Shown piece after piece: positions 30,962 to 44,347 of a stretch of 64,000 nucleotides of DNA (the first letter of the stretch is position 1; each line of letters opens with the position of its first letter). The stretch comes from Trichostrongylus colubriformis (Eukaryota; Nematoda; Chromadorea; Rhabditida; Trichostrongylidae). The translations under genes were made by a program, and so were the position numbers. The notes under the pieces are model-generated. The model had not been told where the DNA came from and did no database searches. It saw only the letters and a program-made list of their open reading frames with translations. Location: positions 21,674,068 through 21,738,067 of the forward strand of contig OZ022259.1 in NCBI GenBank assembly GCA_963978905.1, read 5' to 3'.

Positions 30962-33080
30962 GAAGATATGTCTTCGGCAGCTATTGTTTTCATGGTCTCA
31001 GGCCGTATTTTTGTATAAAAATTGAGCTGTGATAAAATTGAACTTCAACAACTTGTGAATGTGATGTGCTTGATCAACGTATACATCTTATGTCCTTCAT
31101 CAATCGAGAGGAGAAGCAATCGAGTCGCTTGGGCGCGGAACACCAATTATCATTCTTAAATAGAATTATGTTCAAGCTGCTGAACTACCGGTGGGGATCC
31201 AGAATTTGCTATTTACCGTGGGTTGTAGGATTTTGTGGTTGCATGAGCACTTACGTCCAAATGTGATCAGGATGTCTGAATGTCAGATGTGGTGCAGAAG
31301 GAGCCGATGCGGCGTCGTACCGTGTTCCTGACTAATCATTTGCACAATATCGGTGACTACTGTATACAGTCGGCTTTGTCTGTCTGTCCGTCTGTATGTC
31401 ACGAAAACAGGCATAACATGAAAAACAGGCTGTGGAGATGACAGGCATAACATGAAAAACAGGCTGTGGAGATGACAAAATCTTTGGGATGGATAGGGTA
31501 TAGAACATGGTGTAAGGAGCACACATTAATCAAGTGGAAATCCGCCCACCGAGGGCGAAACGTGCACGGAAGCGTTCGGCTCTCTGATCGCGAGTTGTTC
31601 TTTCTGTTCGAGATGGAATCGTGTGGGAAAGAGAGCTCGAGGTCAGTGATGGGTTTCTGAAAGTCCCTGGGCTTAGTGGGCGGAGCTTGCCCCGAAGAGA
31701 CTCAATAGAACGAAAATTCACAACTCGGTTTCAACGCAGCCTAGAGACTAGGAGAAAAATTCGGTTGAGATGACTCGAAGCTATCTTGAACATACTTCAA
31801 GCCAGAGACCCGTCTTAAGTGGGCGAAGCGTGCAACCATTGAAAAGTGCGCACTGCAAAAATTGTGTTTCGTTTCTGAAGTGACCGGGAAGACCAGAATT
31901 TTCGCAGTACTGTCAATAATATCGGGCATGTTAGCGACGCCGCATCGGCACCGGCTGCATACACAGAACCCACTGTCCGGTATAAGTGCAGGTTCAAATT
32001 GATGCGAATCTGGAATTCGGCTGCTCAGCACATAATGAAAGTGGTGATTATTTTGAGAACAATCTGGTCTTTGAAAGGTAGTCAGTGCGATAGAAAGCTG
32101 CGTGTAAACCGACCATGACGAGGTTGCACTGAATGTTGGTGTGGTGATACCATGATTGTCCAAGGCTACTCTTTTTACGGACTAAAACAACAAAACGGAA
32201 TATTTGAGGAAGGAATAGGTATTATCATTGACTGATCTATTGGTGATCAATTTGTTCGTGTAAGCGCCGGTGACGAGTGTCGTCGATATAGCGAGCCTAG
32301 TCGGAGTGTGGGTCGTACGATGGTCGATAAGTGCTTTACTCATCAAAACTTTCCTGAAGAATCTAAGCATCTGTCGTTGTGAATACTAACATCTCCGATG
32401 TAAGCCAATCAGAAATCGCAATTTCGTGATTTTGCGGTGTTGCACTTCTGTACGCGATTTCGTGGCGATGGGATTGTGTGATGGTGCCGTCTTCGTGTGC
32501 GGAGTCGCGACAACGCAAAATTGCGAAGTCTGGCGTCAGCCACAGCTACCATCGAGTTCTAGAACGTGCCTAGTTCACCTGATCCTCATTCTCATCGCAA
32601 ATAATTTCCGATCGCATACAAGGTAGTGACCCTACTCCACCCATTGGTATGGCAGTGGACGTTTTTCGACACGCCACCTCTCTGACCGTTGGATCAACCT
32701 GAATCTGTAATGTGTGGCGGTCGGATGCAACACATGGAGCTCTCGTACAGAGGCAGGACTTGAGCAAGAGATGCCAATCGAGCAGCTGAAGACCTCGTTA
32801 CGATCTTCCGGTCCTCCTTCATCCCAAATGCATAATACCATCATTCATATCTTCTGCTTGGACCTTTGCTCTGGTGGAGAACGAAAAGTGTAGTGAAAAG
32901 TGGTCCTCCTTCATCCCAAATGCATAATACCATCATTCATATCTTCTGCTTGGACCTTTGCTCTGGTGGAGAACGAAAAGTGTACATTCCATCGCCTTGG
33001 CACCTGTAGAAGGATTGAGCTGCGATCCAGCTAGCAAGCCTTCACGTCCGTAATCGTTCAAAATTATGATGGATTGTCCA
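30962..33080. other. Region after the phosphatase gene, repeats only
   Basis: Contains a short copy of the CTACTATATA/CTGTCCGTCTGT repeat head near 31350-31400, a perfect 34-bp tandem duplication (31407-31440 and 31441-31474) and a perfect duplication of 83 bp (32810-32892 and 32902-32984, offset 92). No gene was recognised on either strand. Confidence 0.5.
32810..32984 (+). repeat. Perfect 83-bp direct duplication
   Basis: Positions 32810-32892 and 32902-32984 appear identical, separated by 9 bp. The absence of mismatches suggests a recent duplication or an assembly artefact. Confidence 0.8.
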
Positions 33081-33087
33081 AGGATGT

Positions 33088-33468
33088 ACAGGCACGCCGT
33101 TAGGGGTGGCGAGGAAATTTCAATTAGAATTAAGTGGTGAGTTCAAGGACATGATTCGTGGCGCAAGCGCGTCTTAGGGATCTTATCGCACCCTTGCTTG
33201 GATGCGTTTCATCCGTACGGCCGCAGATGGCCGAGTAGCTGTGGAGGGACGGGACAACGTTTACGGCTGACTGGCTCAGGTACCACCGTCGTCTGCATCA
33301 CTCTCTTCATTGAATGCATAGGGCGCGAAAGCGCGCCCACTAATGTGTAAGAAGATGCTATTTCTCGGTTTTTCAGCAGTTCCACTCCGTCTTTCTCTAT
33401 TTTTACACTACTTCGCACTTCTGCTTTTATGTTCCACAGTCAGCCAAAATAATATAACCGTGCCTTCA
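33088..33468. mobile_element. Possible degenerate member of the AGGCAC MITE family
   Basis: Left end ACAGGCACGCCGTTAGGGG and right end CCGTGCCTTCA resemble the TTAA/AGGCAC termini at 20643-21238, and the interior has TTTTACACTACTTCGCACTTC, a block similar to the CTACACTTCGCTACTTC of that copy. The match is weak. Confidence 0.3.
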
Positions 33469-35732
33469 AGAAATTGCTAAACCCGAAATGTGCGTTGTGG
33501 AAGCAAACAACAGCAAACAGGGCACCGTTTAATCTCGAAGAACAGCAAGGCCTAGACGATCTGGGCAGGGATAAGAGCAGATTTTGGCCATGCATGTGAT
33601 GTGATATCATATGGTGCTGCCCCTGCAAGATGTGAAAATCCAAAGGAATTTTCTTCTTCTAACGTTACCCAGTTTCCGATCCCTCATGCTGGTACTCTGT
33701 GGCTTTTCAGTATTTTATGCCGAGAAAGCAAATAAAGTTGGGACGACGGCAAGAAATTGGGATGTACATGGGCCATTCGAGAATCAACTTGGAACATTCA
33801 AAAAAATAGGTGCATGAAGGGAAAAGGACTGACTGTGGTGGCTCTGCATCGGGAGCAATGCCTGCGGTGTGGGTGGTTTCCGTGCCAGCTATTGATATCG
33901 GATCGTCTTATTTCATTTGAAGAAGGCAGTGCGTTATTCGATCCTCACAATGATATGTTCGAGTAAGATGGGATCAGGAGAAACCGGAACAAGTAAGCTT
34001 TCCGATAAGATTAGTATTCATAAAAGATCTCATGGGAATCTGCCATACCACGGGGTCTTTAATTCTGAAGCGCATCGACAACTGAATGCGTACCTGACGG
34101 ATAGCGTTTAGATTTGAATTGGCACTATTCAACTATCAATACCCCAGGTACCGCGAGTTGGTCAAAAAAAAAATTTCGGTATAACTTCGCTCAAGGGGAT
34201 CATCTGGGGTGTTCACGAATATGTTATCCGTTTTTGGCGTTTGCGCCAACTTGGTGCAATTGCACCATGTTGGTGCAACAACTCGTTTTGACCAAAATGG
34301 CTGAGTTCATTGATCATAATGTAGTACCAATGAGGTTGAAGAAAATCATTTCGGCACATATACATGGCGCGATTATGGTTAATATTAATCTTTGTGAGTT
34401 TGGTATGTATGAGTAAAGTGCACTGCGAACTACGAATGATTTTTTATTTATTTGCTTTCTCCCTTTCCCTTTACGCGTGCATTACATTTTTACTCAAAGG
34501 TCAATACTCGGTGCGGGCAATTAAGCGGGGTCACCCCATAGGCAAGGCTAGGAGGTGCGAGGTGAGGTGCGAAGTGACCTGAGTAATCTTGAAATTATAC
34601 TACCGTACACCTACAGTACACTATTGGAACTAAAAACCCTCACCCATTTCGGGCGCTACAAGCTCCTCTGGTTTTCCTAATTTAAGAACTCTGGGAATCG
34701 TGCCTACAAAAATTTATTAGAAAAGTACGTTGAAGCAATTAATCGCTTCAATACTGTATAACTGGCCATTGCAAATGCAGAAGCAATAGTGCATTCAGAA
34801 AGCGGGGAACACCTCATCAACGAACTTGCGTTTACTGTGAAGTCGTCATGACCGATGGAGACAGAGAATTGTAGACCATTTGTCAATATGAGACAGTCCA
34901 ACTCCATGAGGGTGAAAATTGCGGTTCTGCTCGTGGATTTCTGCCATCAATCTGAACTGCTAAGGAAAAAATCGGAGCAAAAAAATCCAAAAAACTTCTA
35001 TCACGTTTAAGCATTTCGACCGCACTGTAGGCCTTTGGGGCAAGTAAGTCTTTTACGGCACAAATAAAGGGTCAATGAAGGTGGGGGGGGGGGGGGAAAT
35101 GCAACTTTTCACTGACGTCGAACTCCTTCCCGTCCTTGACTTGAGCTAAAGTCCATATTCCCTCATCCTTTATGAAAAAGCACTTACCAAAGCATGTCTC
35201 ATCTGCTTTAGCCTAAGCCAAAGGAGGGAGAGAATTTCGATTTCGGTGAAAAATGTGTTCTCTTCCCATTTTATTGATCTCAGATAACCTAATTATAGTG
35301 AGGGAAAGCGAAAACATAATAAGGAGAGAAAAATAATGCCGGTAATGAATCACTGAAATAGGTGAAAATGAAATGGGTGAGGCAATGGTATGAAACGGTG
35401 TGACATCCGCCTTGACGTGGCGCAGACTTCGCAGTTGGTACATCCTCTTGCTTGGCTTCCGAATCGTTTGAACCGCATCAGGCTGCAGACAATCGTCTCG
35501 TACAGAAAATGACTCCTCTCTACCAGATGATTGTGAGCATGTTATGATTCCAGTTTCTAACATCTGTGCCATTTCTATTTGATTACGTCCACTTACTCAT
35601 TAGCCTCTTCTCTCATTCCTCCTTCATCTCCTCGTTACGGACCCTTCGAATGTGCTCATTCAACCTCATTCAAGGTTTGCGCACACTCATCTGGTACAGG
35701 AGACATTTCCTCTGCATCAGATTAAGCATATT
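33469..35732. other. Intergenic region without recognised genes
   Basis: Only short frames are present. Features seen are a small inverted motif near 34230-34280 (GTTGGTGCAA repeats) and a poly-G run near 35080-35096. Nothing further is supported. Confidence 0.45.
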
Positions 35733-38700
35733 AGATCTGGTTCGGGGTGGTGGCGATGTCCGTTCCTCCCCGTGGTGCCACTGGAAACTGCTCTTCCCAC
35801 CGGAAGAGCCGAGCTGAACACGGACAACACACGATTTCCGGCGACAGGCCCAGGCGACAGGCCGGCTGAAGGGCAAAATGTTGCATCAACATGGACGATG
35901 TCTCCAAGAGTTTCGAGAAGAGCTACGGCGTTCCCGGGAAGCGACGCTCGACAGCGGGACCCGGCTGTCGTGTCAAATCAGTTAGGGGTGTCGACGCAAG
36001 GGCGGCGTCGATTAAACAAGCAAGCCCACCACACCCGCTTCGCGACGCTCAACATCGGCAGCATGACGGGAAGAGGCGCTGAGGTTGCGGATGCTCTCAA
36101 GCGGCGAGGAATTGATGTGTGTGCAGTGCAGGAGACAAGATGGAGCGGATGCAAGTCGCGTGACATCGGCGAAGGCTTCAAGATCATCTACTTCGGAAGC
36201 ACACGCACGCGCAATGGCGTTGGTGTTATCGTCTCCGAGAGGTACCGAGATGCCGTCGCTGAAGTCTGCCGATTTGATGACCGCCTTATGAAGATCGTTG
36301 TTATCGTCAATAACACTCGTCTGCACATCTTCTCTGCCTATGCCCCACAGTCTGGATGTAGCGACGTCATTAAAGACGCCTTCTGGGAGCTGCTCGATGC
36401 GAAGACGAACGACGTTCCGGAGGAGGAGACGCTCATTGTGTTGGGGGACCTGAATGGACACGTCGGTTCTACCAGTGATGGCCATCGAGCACACGGAGGA
36501 TACGGATACGGAATACGAAACGAGGATGGCGACCGCATTCTTGAATACGCGGAAGCAAACGAACTCATTATCGTCAACACGTTTTTCATGAAACGGTCAA
36601 CCCACCTCGCAACGTACTATAGTGGAGGCTGTTCGACGCAGATCGATTTCGTCCTTATCCGTCGCCGACACGCTCGTTTGGTCCACGACGCGAAGGTCCT
36701 ACCCCATGAAACTGTTGCGACTCAGCATAGACCACTCGTCGTCGACATGGCCGTTGCTCCTCCAAGGGCAGGACGCGTGGAGAGGACAGGAGCTGCAAGA
36801 GTGAAGTGGTGGAAGTGGACAGAGAAGAAGGATTATGTCATCCCTCTTATCCACCTCCCACCAGTCACAAACGATATCGACGAGACGTGGAAGCTGGCCA
36901 CCGCGGCAATCAGCAACGTTATATGTGGTGAACTTGGGACAACAAAGCCGGGTAGACGCTTCATAGACAAGAAAACGTGGATATGGACCGACGACGTAAA
37001 GAAGGCGGTACGAGAGAAGAAGAGACTGTACCATGCTTACCTTGTCACACGAAATCCGGCTGATCTCGTAAAGTACCACGAGGCAAGGAGAGTCGCGAAG
37101 AAAACAGTGGCAGCAGCGAAGGCCGACAAGGAGAAAGAGCTTTACGACAAATTGAACACATGGCAGGGCGAGAGAGACGTCTACCGTCTCATCCGCGCAA
37201 GACACCAGAAAACGGAGGACATTGAAAAGTTTTTCGGTATCAATGACACGAACGGCACTCTGCTTACGGACAAAAGAAGTGTCCTTGAGAGATGGCGAGC
37301 ATATTTCGAGGGCATCTCAACGCAAGAGTTCCCGCATCCACCGCTACCGACCATTGAACCTACCCACGGGCCCGTGCAGAGGATCACATCATCAGAGGTG
37401 GCGACAGCACTGCAGGCTAAGCTGGGAAGGCGAGCGGCCCCGACGACATTGCCGCGGAGGTGTGGAAGGAGAGCAGCTGGAACCCTGCTCCGTGGCTCGC
37501 GGACTTCTTCAACAAAATCGTGGAGCAGAACCGTGTGCCGGCCGAGTGGAGCAACAGCGTCACGATACCGATATGGAAGAAGAAAGGAAGTCCGGCCGAC
37601 TGCAGTAACTACCGCCCAATCCGACTACTCGCCCACACGATGAAAATTTTCGAGCGAATTGTAGACGCACGGATTCGAGGTATAATCAACATCAGCATCA
37701 ACCAGTGCGGTTTCGTCAAGAACTGCGGCACAGTTGATGCCATCCATGCAGTGCTGCTCCTCATGGAAAAGCATCGTGAGAAAGGGAAACCTCTTCACTT
37801 GGCTTTCCTCGATCTCGAGAAAGCGTTCGATCGAGTCCCCCACGAACTCATCTGGTTCTCACTGAGAATACATGGAGTTCCAGAGCATATCGTCCGATGG
37901 GTTCAGCTCCTCTACGTCAACACGAAAAGTAGAGTTCGTACAGCTGCCGGGACATCGAAAGATTTCTGCATCAGCGTTGGTGTTCACCAAGGCTCCGCCC
38001 TGTCCCCTCTTCTCTTCATAATCGTGATGGACGCGATCACCCGTGACCTGCAGCAACCCATCCCGTGGACGCTGCTTTACGCAGACGATGTGGTGTTGGC
38101 AGCAGAGACGAAGATGGAGCTGCAGCGGCAAGTTCAGAGATGGAAGGACCGCTTGGCACGATACGGTCTCCGACTTAACATCAAGAAGACGGAGTACCTG
38201 ACGACGGATACTGCAGAAGCTGGCTCCATCCAAATCAGTGGCGAGATGATGCCTCGCGCCAGCCACTTCAAATACCTGGGCTCAACAGTGAGCGAAGACG
38301 GAAACCTTCGGCACGAGGCCACTTCACGCATCAGCGCCGCTTGGAAAAAGTGGAAAACGACAACGGGAGTCCTATGCGACCGTAAGATCGGCGACAGGCT
38401 TAAGTCAAAAGTGTATCGCACAATCGTAAGAACCTGGCCGGCAACGAAAGAGACGGAGCGAAAGCTCGGAACTATGGAAACGAAAATGCTGCGCTGGATC
38501 TCCGGTCTCACGAGACTTGACAAAGTGACCAACGTGGACATCCGAAGGCGATATGGCATCGCTCCCATCGACGAGAAGATGCGGGAGAGAAGACTTCGAT
38601 GGTTCGGCCACGTACTTAGAGCTAATGTTGAGAGCGTCGCCCGTATTGGATACGAAACGGAGGTGATAGGCAAGAGGCCGAGAGGAAGACCGAGACAGCG

Positions 38701-38858
38701 ATGGGCCGATACCCTTCATCAAGACATGAAGAAACGCGGCTTCCATCCAGGTGACGCAACAAATCGAGAGGAATGGAGACGGAAGTCCAGATATGCGGAC
38801 CCTGCAACAGAGCGGGATCGACGCTGAAGAAGAAGAAGAAGAAGATCTGGTTCGGGGT
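35733..38858 (+). mobile_element. RTE-type non-LTR retrotransposon with 16-bp target duplication
   Basis: AGATCTGGTTCGGGGT occurs directly at 35733-35748 and 38843-38858, bracketing a 3,094-bp element (35749-38842). The element ends in a (GAA)n microsatellite tail rather than poly-A. It has no LTRs, and encodes an AP-type endonuclease followed by reverse transcriptase, the layout of RTE-clade elements. Clear target duplication, complete 5' part and a single frameshift indicate a recent insertion. Confidence 0.9.
35898..38827 (+). pseudogene. RTE endonuclease-reverse transcriptase, one frameshift
   Basis: Copies its own RNA into DNA at a nicked target. The first frame, from ATG 35898, carries an exonuclease/endonuclease/phosphatase domain: FATLNIGSMTGRG, then VQETRW, then LGDLNGHVG and the QIDFVLIRRR end. 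A one-base loss in a short A/G run near 37427 moves the frame; from there the reverse transcriptase continues to a stop at 38825-38827. It contains CGFVKNCGT, DLEKAFDRVP, the intact catalytic YADD (about 38079) and a basic C-terminal RGRPRQRW segment. The catalytic motifs look intact, so only the frameshift appears to inactivate this copy. Confidence 0.88.
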
Positions 38859-40689
38859 ATCGTGACATCGTTGGACTTCAAAAGAGCACCCAAAAGGCTA
38901 GCTCAGAGAGGAGGAAGTAAACGTAGACACGTACATATTTTTATAGAATCGCTATAAATTCACAGAAATACACTTGAGAATGGCTATTATAGTTTTTTAC
39001 ACTAGAGAATGGTTATTTTAGTCTTTTGAACGGGTTGCAATTAATACCGATCAAGGAAACATAACACCAGTTTAAGTGTTCGCTGGTGACCAGAGGTACT
39101 GTAACACAAACCCTGTTGGACCAGACTAAAGCTACGGAGTCGCTGAATAAGCCTCACTTCAGCCGGTACTCCATACGAGCCGCAACGACACATTAGTTTC
39201 TTCACTAGAAAACTGATAACGGAGCTCAACCAATGGGGTTGGAGGCGACTTGCGCATTGTTGAAGAGTGACGTATGTTGCACGAATTTTGAACAGTAACT
39301 GTGTTTCAGCCGCGTTCATACTTTGCGCCGACAGGGCGTGGCCGCGAGGTAATGGCACGGGGGAGATGTAGAAACGGCGAAGCCAACGAGACAGTGTGAC
39401 ACAGGCGGAGACGCAGAGACACGCAGCCACGCCATGCCGTCGGCTTCGCAAATTATCAACATCGGCCTTACAAGATCATACATTTATGTACACAGCATAT
39501 ACGGTACGTAAATGGCACCACTACAGAGATGTTGAAGCGCGTTATCTCTATGCAACCCTTTGCCCTCCCCCCCCCCTCACCACTTGCCCTTCGATATATC
39601 ACTCTAAGCAGACATCAGCCTTTGCAATTTTGCGGTACTGCTACTCCATGGTGGCACGCGAGGACGCAGCGCTGTAGAATGTCTCTCTCCACTTATGAAT
39701 TTTGTCGTTGTCAGTTTACATATAATTATGCTGATCATATGATAAAGCTGAGACTAACAGGATGGAGACGACGACGACGACAATAAAGTCAATAACTGTA
39801 ATTATCGCCTCCAATATCCTATGTCATGCACCAAATAATGAGAAAGAGAAACAGGTAACGTTGTACAGATGTGATGTGGTATGAAAATGTCCGATGCACG
39901 ACATATCATAGCCCTTGCGCGGTTCAGCTAAGATTGGACCAGCCCATCTTTAACTCACAATGACGTAGGACTCCGGATACCGTCTGCGACACAGATACAC
40001 GCTGCCTATCCATCAGTGAGAATACGATGGGCAGACCTTTGTGCATTTGCGACCGATTCACCAAACCTGACGTCATCGAGGTCACCATGGGCTGCGGCAT
40101 TCTCTTATAAATTGATCAACAACAATATTTTTCCATGTAACAACACATGAAAACGTTTCTGAAGAAAACATCTAGCATCTCGAGGATATATAATAGAACA
40201 ATATAAAACTTGTACAGTCAAACGGCATCTACATTGATCGTTGTCAAGTAGAGGAATAGTAAATACATATATAATTCACATTCCTTCACACGGTATTGCC
40301 GTGAAACACCGTTCTCTTCTTACTGAAAGTTTAGTATTCTAGTGGTTATCGCTGACCTCTGCAGATACGACCTCACCCTTTCCTGTCCGATCAGACACGA
40401 CCTCCTTGTCAATAATCCTCGACTTCCGGAGCATCCTGTCTTAGAGAGGTCTATCGATGTCATTCGATATCATCGTGTTTCGTGAGCGGCGGCGTCTATT
40501 TTTCTCTCAGCAGTTTTCTTCCTTGTTTCCCTATTTCTAATCATTTTATCTGCATCTCTTTGATACCTATCTCATACATCAGGACTCTACCCTACCTTGA
40601 ATAGCTTGAGCTCTGGAAATCGAATTTTGTTCCATTGCCAGGTGCGTTCTGTAGCTGGGGATCGATTTATTGATTTCTTCCATCAGACT
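38859..40689. other. Intergenic region with one dispersed repeat
   Basis: Holds the plus-strand copy of the GC-rich repeat (39305-39450), partner of 18600-18790. A short poly-C run lies near 39565. No genes were recognised. Confidence 0.45.
39305..39450 (+). repeat. Dispersed GC-rich repeat, plus-strand copy
   Basis: Shares CGTTCATACTTTGCG, CAGGGCGTGGC and GAGACAGTGTGACACAGGCGG blocks with the minus strand of 18600-18790. Confidence 0.55.
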
Positions 40690-41921
40690 CCGTTATAAAA
40701 TGTCTTTCTCACTCATGGCGCGAGGAGCAAAGAAGAATCAATCAAACGAATATGGCGACCACGACCTACCATTATGGGCTTTGAGGATGATGGAGAAATA
40801 TGACTCGTGTGCAGATCGAATGTAGAATGCCCTTTTGGCGTCGTTTGATAAGGTTATCAATAAAATCGAAAAGATCAGGGCTCGTCAGGAGGGCATGCGC
40901 TCACGCACTGCGGCTTTAGAAAACATCCTTTCGTATCTGTCAAAAAGGGATACGAACCAAATTGCGCTGTACTCAACCATGGTGAGGGTTAGAGCGGACG
41001 AGAAGAGGATCGATGAAAATTGAAATGGATTGTTTGGATTGGTGTGGGCGAACAACAGGATGACCTCGCGACTAAAAAATTCGATAAGGAGGCGCTGAAG
41101 GAAGTGATAGGGACCTCGGGCGATGATGAACTTATAGCTGAGTTTTCTAAAGGGAATATCACAGCCCTGCGCCACCCAGCTGGTAAACCGAGAGGAGTGA
41201 GCAACCGTGCTAGGATCATAATGATAAGTTAGCCCTCTCAGGAACTCAAGGACAGGCTTCTGTAGCATGTGAGCATGTGAGATCTGGCAGACACAGTCTG
41301 ACAAAAAATTTGGTCCACTCATATGCAAGGCGCGACAACACTGCGGAAAAACAAAGCTGGAATTGGACCGCTCCCTGAGGAAACAAGCTGGTCAGTGGAA
41401 TGCGAGTGAGGGAAAATTACAATATGTAGTTCGAGATCTCAAGATATGCAGGCTGAAGAACCCAAGGAAACTTCCGCAAAACCCTCGATCTGACTCTCAG
41501 GTAATGGGTGTTCGCCGCGCCCTATCTTCGTCGCAGAGCATACATGTGTCTTTAGCTAGCATTCCATCATCCAGCTCGGTTTGTTTTTAACAGATTTCTC
41601 CTTTTCAATGCTAGGTCTGTGAATAATAAGCTACATGAACTTCATCATTTGCTTGCGTTCAATCCGTGCGGTTTATTTATAACTGAGTCTTAGTGCAAAT
41701 CGAATAAGATTAATGATAGCACGATTGTGGCTCATCATCCATACAATGTGTTTCGATGTGATACATGGAGAGAGACACCTTAGGGGGCGGAGTAGTAGCT
41801 TTGATTAGAAATGCAATACCTACCGTTCTGATGTCTTCTCGTAACTTTTCTATATATTTGCAATGCATTTCCATGCAGATCGCCTTGTCTAACTCAACAG
41901 CCGTTATACTATTAGGTTGTT

Positions 41922-42451
41922 CGGAAAGAAATGCGCGTTTTTTGTCCATCTATTTCTCTTCTACTACAGAAGATTTTGTAAAACAGTTTTGTCTGTTAGA
42001 AAGAGAATTTTATTGCGCATCTTTTGAAATACTTTTGTCTATATATACTTGTTTTTTTTCGAAGAAAAAATTCAAAAAAGAATTTCAATCTTTTTTTCAA
42101 AATTTTGAAAAAAATATCAAAAAAAAATGCAAGATTCAATTCAATAAGCGGTAAATATTTGTCGCCATGCGTATAATGTTTACAGAAAGATTTGGCTGTA
42201 TAAAGTGTCGGGCAAAGTTCCAGCGTTTAAAAAACGGTAATGAAAGCTTGGATGACGAAGAACATGGAAGTCGGCCTCAAGTCGTTGAAACTTTTTTTCT
42301 TTGAAAAAAACCAAGTAGACATAGACAAAGATATATGAAAAGATGCACAACAAAAATCTCTTTCTAATAGATTGAACTGTTTTGAAGAACCTTTTATAGT
42401 AGGAGAGAAAAATGGACAAATTCAACGCGCATTTCTTTCCGAACAACCTAA
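41922..42451 (+). mobile_element. Mariner deletion derivative with long terminal inverted repeats
   Basis: Starts TTAGGTTGTTCGGAAAGAAA at 41922 and ends with its inverted complement at 42451, with TA on each side (41920-41921 and 42452-42453). The first ~26 bp are perfectly inverted, and similarity continues for more than 100 bp. The interior keeps a transposase N-terminal scrap near 42190-42280 (AKFQRLKNGNESLDDEEHG), typical of mariner helix-turn-helix regions. With one TA the flanking endonuclease frame reads straight through, confirming the insertion site. Confidence 0.85.
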
Positions 42452-43355
42452 TACTATGCTACCGTAGTCCATCCTGCTCAGTAGTCGCATTTGAAGATTT
42501 TCTTCTTTATCTTGATGAATTGAGCGAAAACCGCTCGCCCCTCATTATACTAGGCGATTTTAACTTCTGTAGCATTTCGTGGTTTCATCAAGCTCGGAAT
42601 ACAAGGGAGGGATGTTCAAGAAACCAAAGTTGGCTTTTCGCAGATTTTGCCGGGGCTAATGAATTCCTACGATCGGCACCCTAGCCCACACAGTGTTCCA
42701 ACTATTTAGATAATATTCTATCGAACACACTACACTTGTGAGAGGAGTCCCAGTTGAAGCTTCTTTCTCGACTTCCGATCATGCTCCTAACTCTCACTTA
42801 TTGAGCCCGACCCGTGTCGGAAATTGCTTATAAATTTTGCAAAGAAGAATCATGGTACGATATGCGGATACCTCCTTCGCTTAAACTGGAGGCAAATTTT
42901 CAACGATTGTCAGACAGTGAATGATTGCTACTTAGCACTTATGAGCTGCTGCCACTTTTTGATTTCTTGTTTCGTTCTTTCCAGCTACAAAGCAGATAAG
43001 ATGTCGAGTGTGCCAGTTTACTTGCGTTTACTGCAGTTCCGAGTAGAAAAGCTGTTTAGAAGGGATAATCCCCTACATAGGCAAAAGTGCATGCAACTAT
43101 CACCGCATCTTAAAAGGAAGTTGGCCAAACTGAGTCTCCGCGAAGAGAAAATTGCTCGTTCAAGAAATGTAAAAAGATTCTGGGGTTACTGTAATTCTAG
43201 ATTAAAATCATCCACAAATATAGGGGCCGCCAATAAGCGCGCTCTATCTTTGACAGCTCATGGCGGCCACGTTATTTGTGGTAGAGTTGTCAAACCTAGT
43301 TGTTATTATTCAGTGTATCTTCACAAATCACCATGAACCAATTTAGCTGCAACGT

Positions 43356-43997
43356 GTGCAAATCATTAAAACTTATGACGAAAATCATTCATCGGTTCGA
43401 GCAACGTTCCGCGCGCTCCGCCAATTTTACGGTGCAATTGGTCGTCCTGCTGGGTCGACTATCCGTCGTTTGGTAAACAAATTCGAGGCAAAGGTAACTG
43501 TTTGGTGTGGATTTTGGGCCAGAGGCACATCGGACCGTATTTCTTCGTGAACGACGATGGTGTGGCCATCACGATAAACGGCGAATGATACAGATCCATG
43601 ATAACGAACTTTTTCTGGCACGAAGAACGACAATATGGATGTCGAGGATATGTGGTTTCAGCAGGACGGCGCTACGAGCCACACAATGCGCGCCACTATG
43701 GATCTTCTGCACGAGCGCTTCGGAGGAAAGGTTATCTCGCGCGGAGGCGACATCAACTGGCCACCGAGATCGTGCGATTTAACCCCACTAGACTATTTCT
43801 TGTGGGGTTTTCTTGAATCGCAGGTCTACGAAAACCAACTACAAAGTACTAGTGACCTCAAAGACAACATACGCCACGCCATCGATGAAATACAGCCCGA
43901 TTTGTGCGCCAGAGTCATTGAAAATTGGACTTTTCGTATGCGCGCCACCAAGCGAAGCCGAGGTGGCCATTTGAACGATGTTATTTTCCATACATAA
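43356..43997 (+). pseudogene. IS630/Tc1/mariner-type transposase, internally deleted
   Basis: The N-terminal part matches the helix-turn-helix of a DDE transposase (SSVRATFRALRQFYG, TIRRLVNKFE). The sequence then jumps to KVTVWCGFWA, so the stretch that normally holds the first catalytic aspartate is gone. After a stop and frame change, the C-terminal part has WFQQDGATSHT with the second catalytic aspartate, and PPRSCDLTPLDYFLWGF with the third acidic residue. It lies inside the CR1-like element. Terminal repeats were not convincing; the element probably runs from about 43280 to 44035. Confidence 0.8.
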
Positions 43998-44347
43998 TAC
44001 CTTCGAATACTCTTTCAAACGAAAAAGAAATTTCATTTATACCTCTCAGACAACTTGCTTTATCTCATTTAAAGTTCGAGCGTGCTTATTGGCGGACCCT
44101 TTATAAGCACAATAATGTCTTCCTCGGGGGAACAATGTATTTCTGACGATGATAAGGCGGAGGCCTTCGCTACATACTTTGAATCTCTCTGCAAGAACTA
44201 GTCTTCATTGCCGCATGAAGCTTCCGGAGTTACATCTGGCTGTTCTTTTGACTGGATTGATATCAATCACGAAAACGTATATCGTACTCTGTACAGCCTT
44301 CCTCTGCGCTGCTCTACCTCTCCGGATGGACTTCCTCATATATTATA

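Noticed and set aside
35080..35096. Poly-G run
   Set aside because: Simple low-complexity tract with no associated structure.
36012..38893. Minus-strand frames opposite the RTE element
   Set aside because: They are antisense shadows of the endonuclease and reverse transcriptase frames.
43290..44035. Terminal inverted repeats for the IS630-type remnant
   Set aside because: Only AGTTGT is shared between the candidate ends, too short to define the borders.
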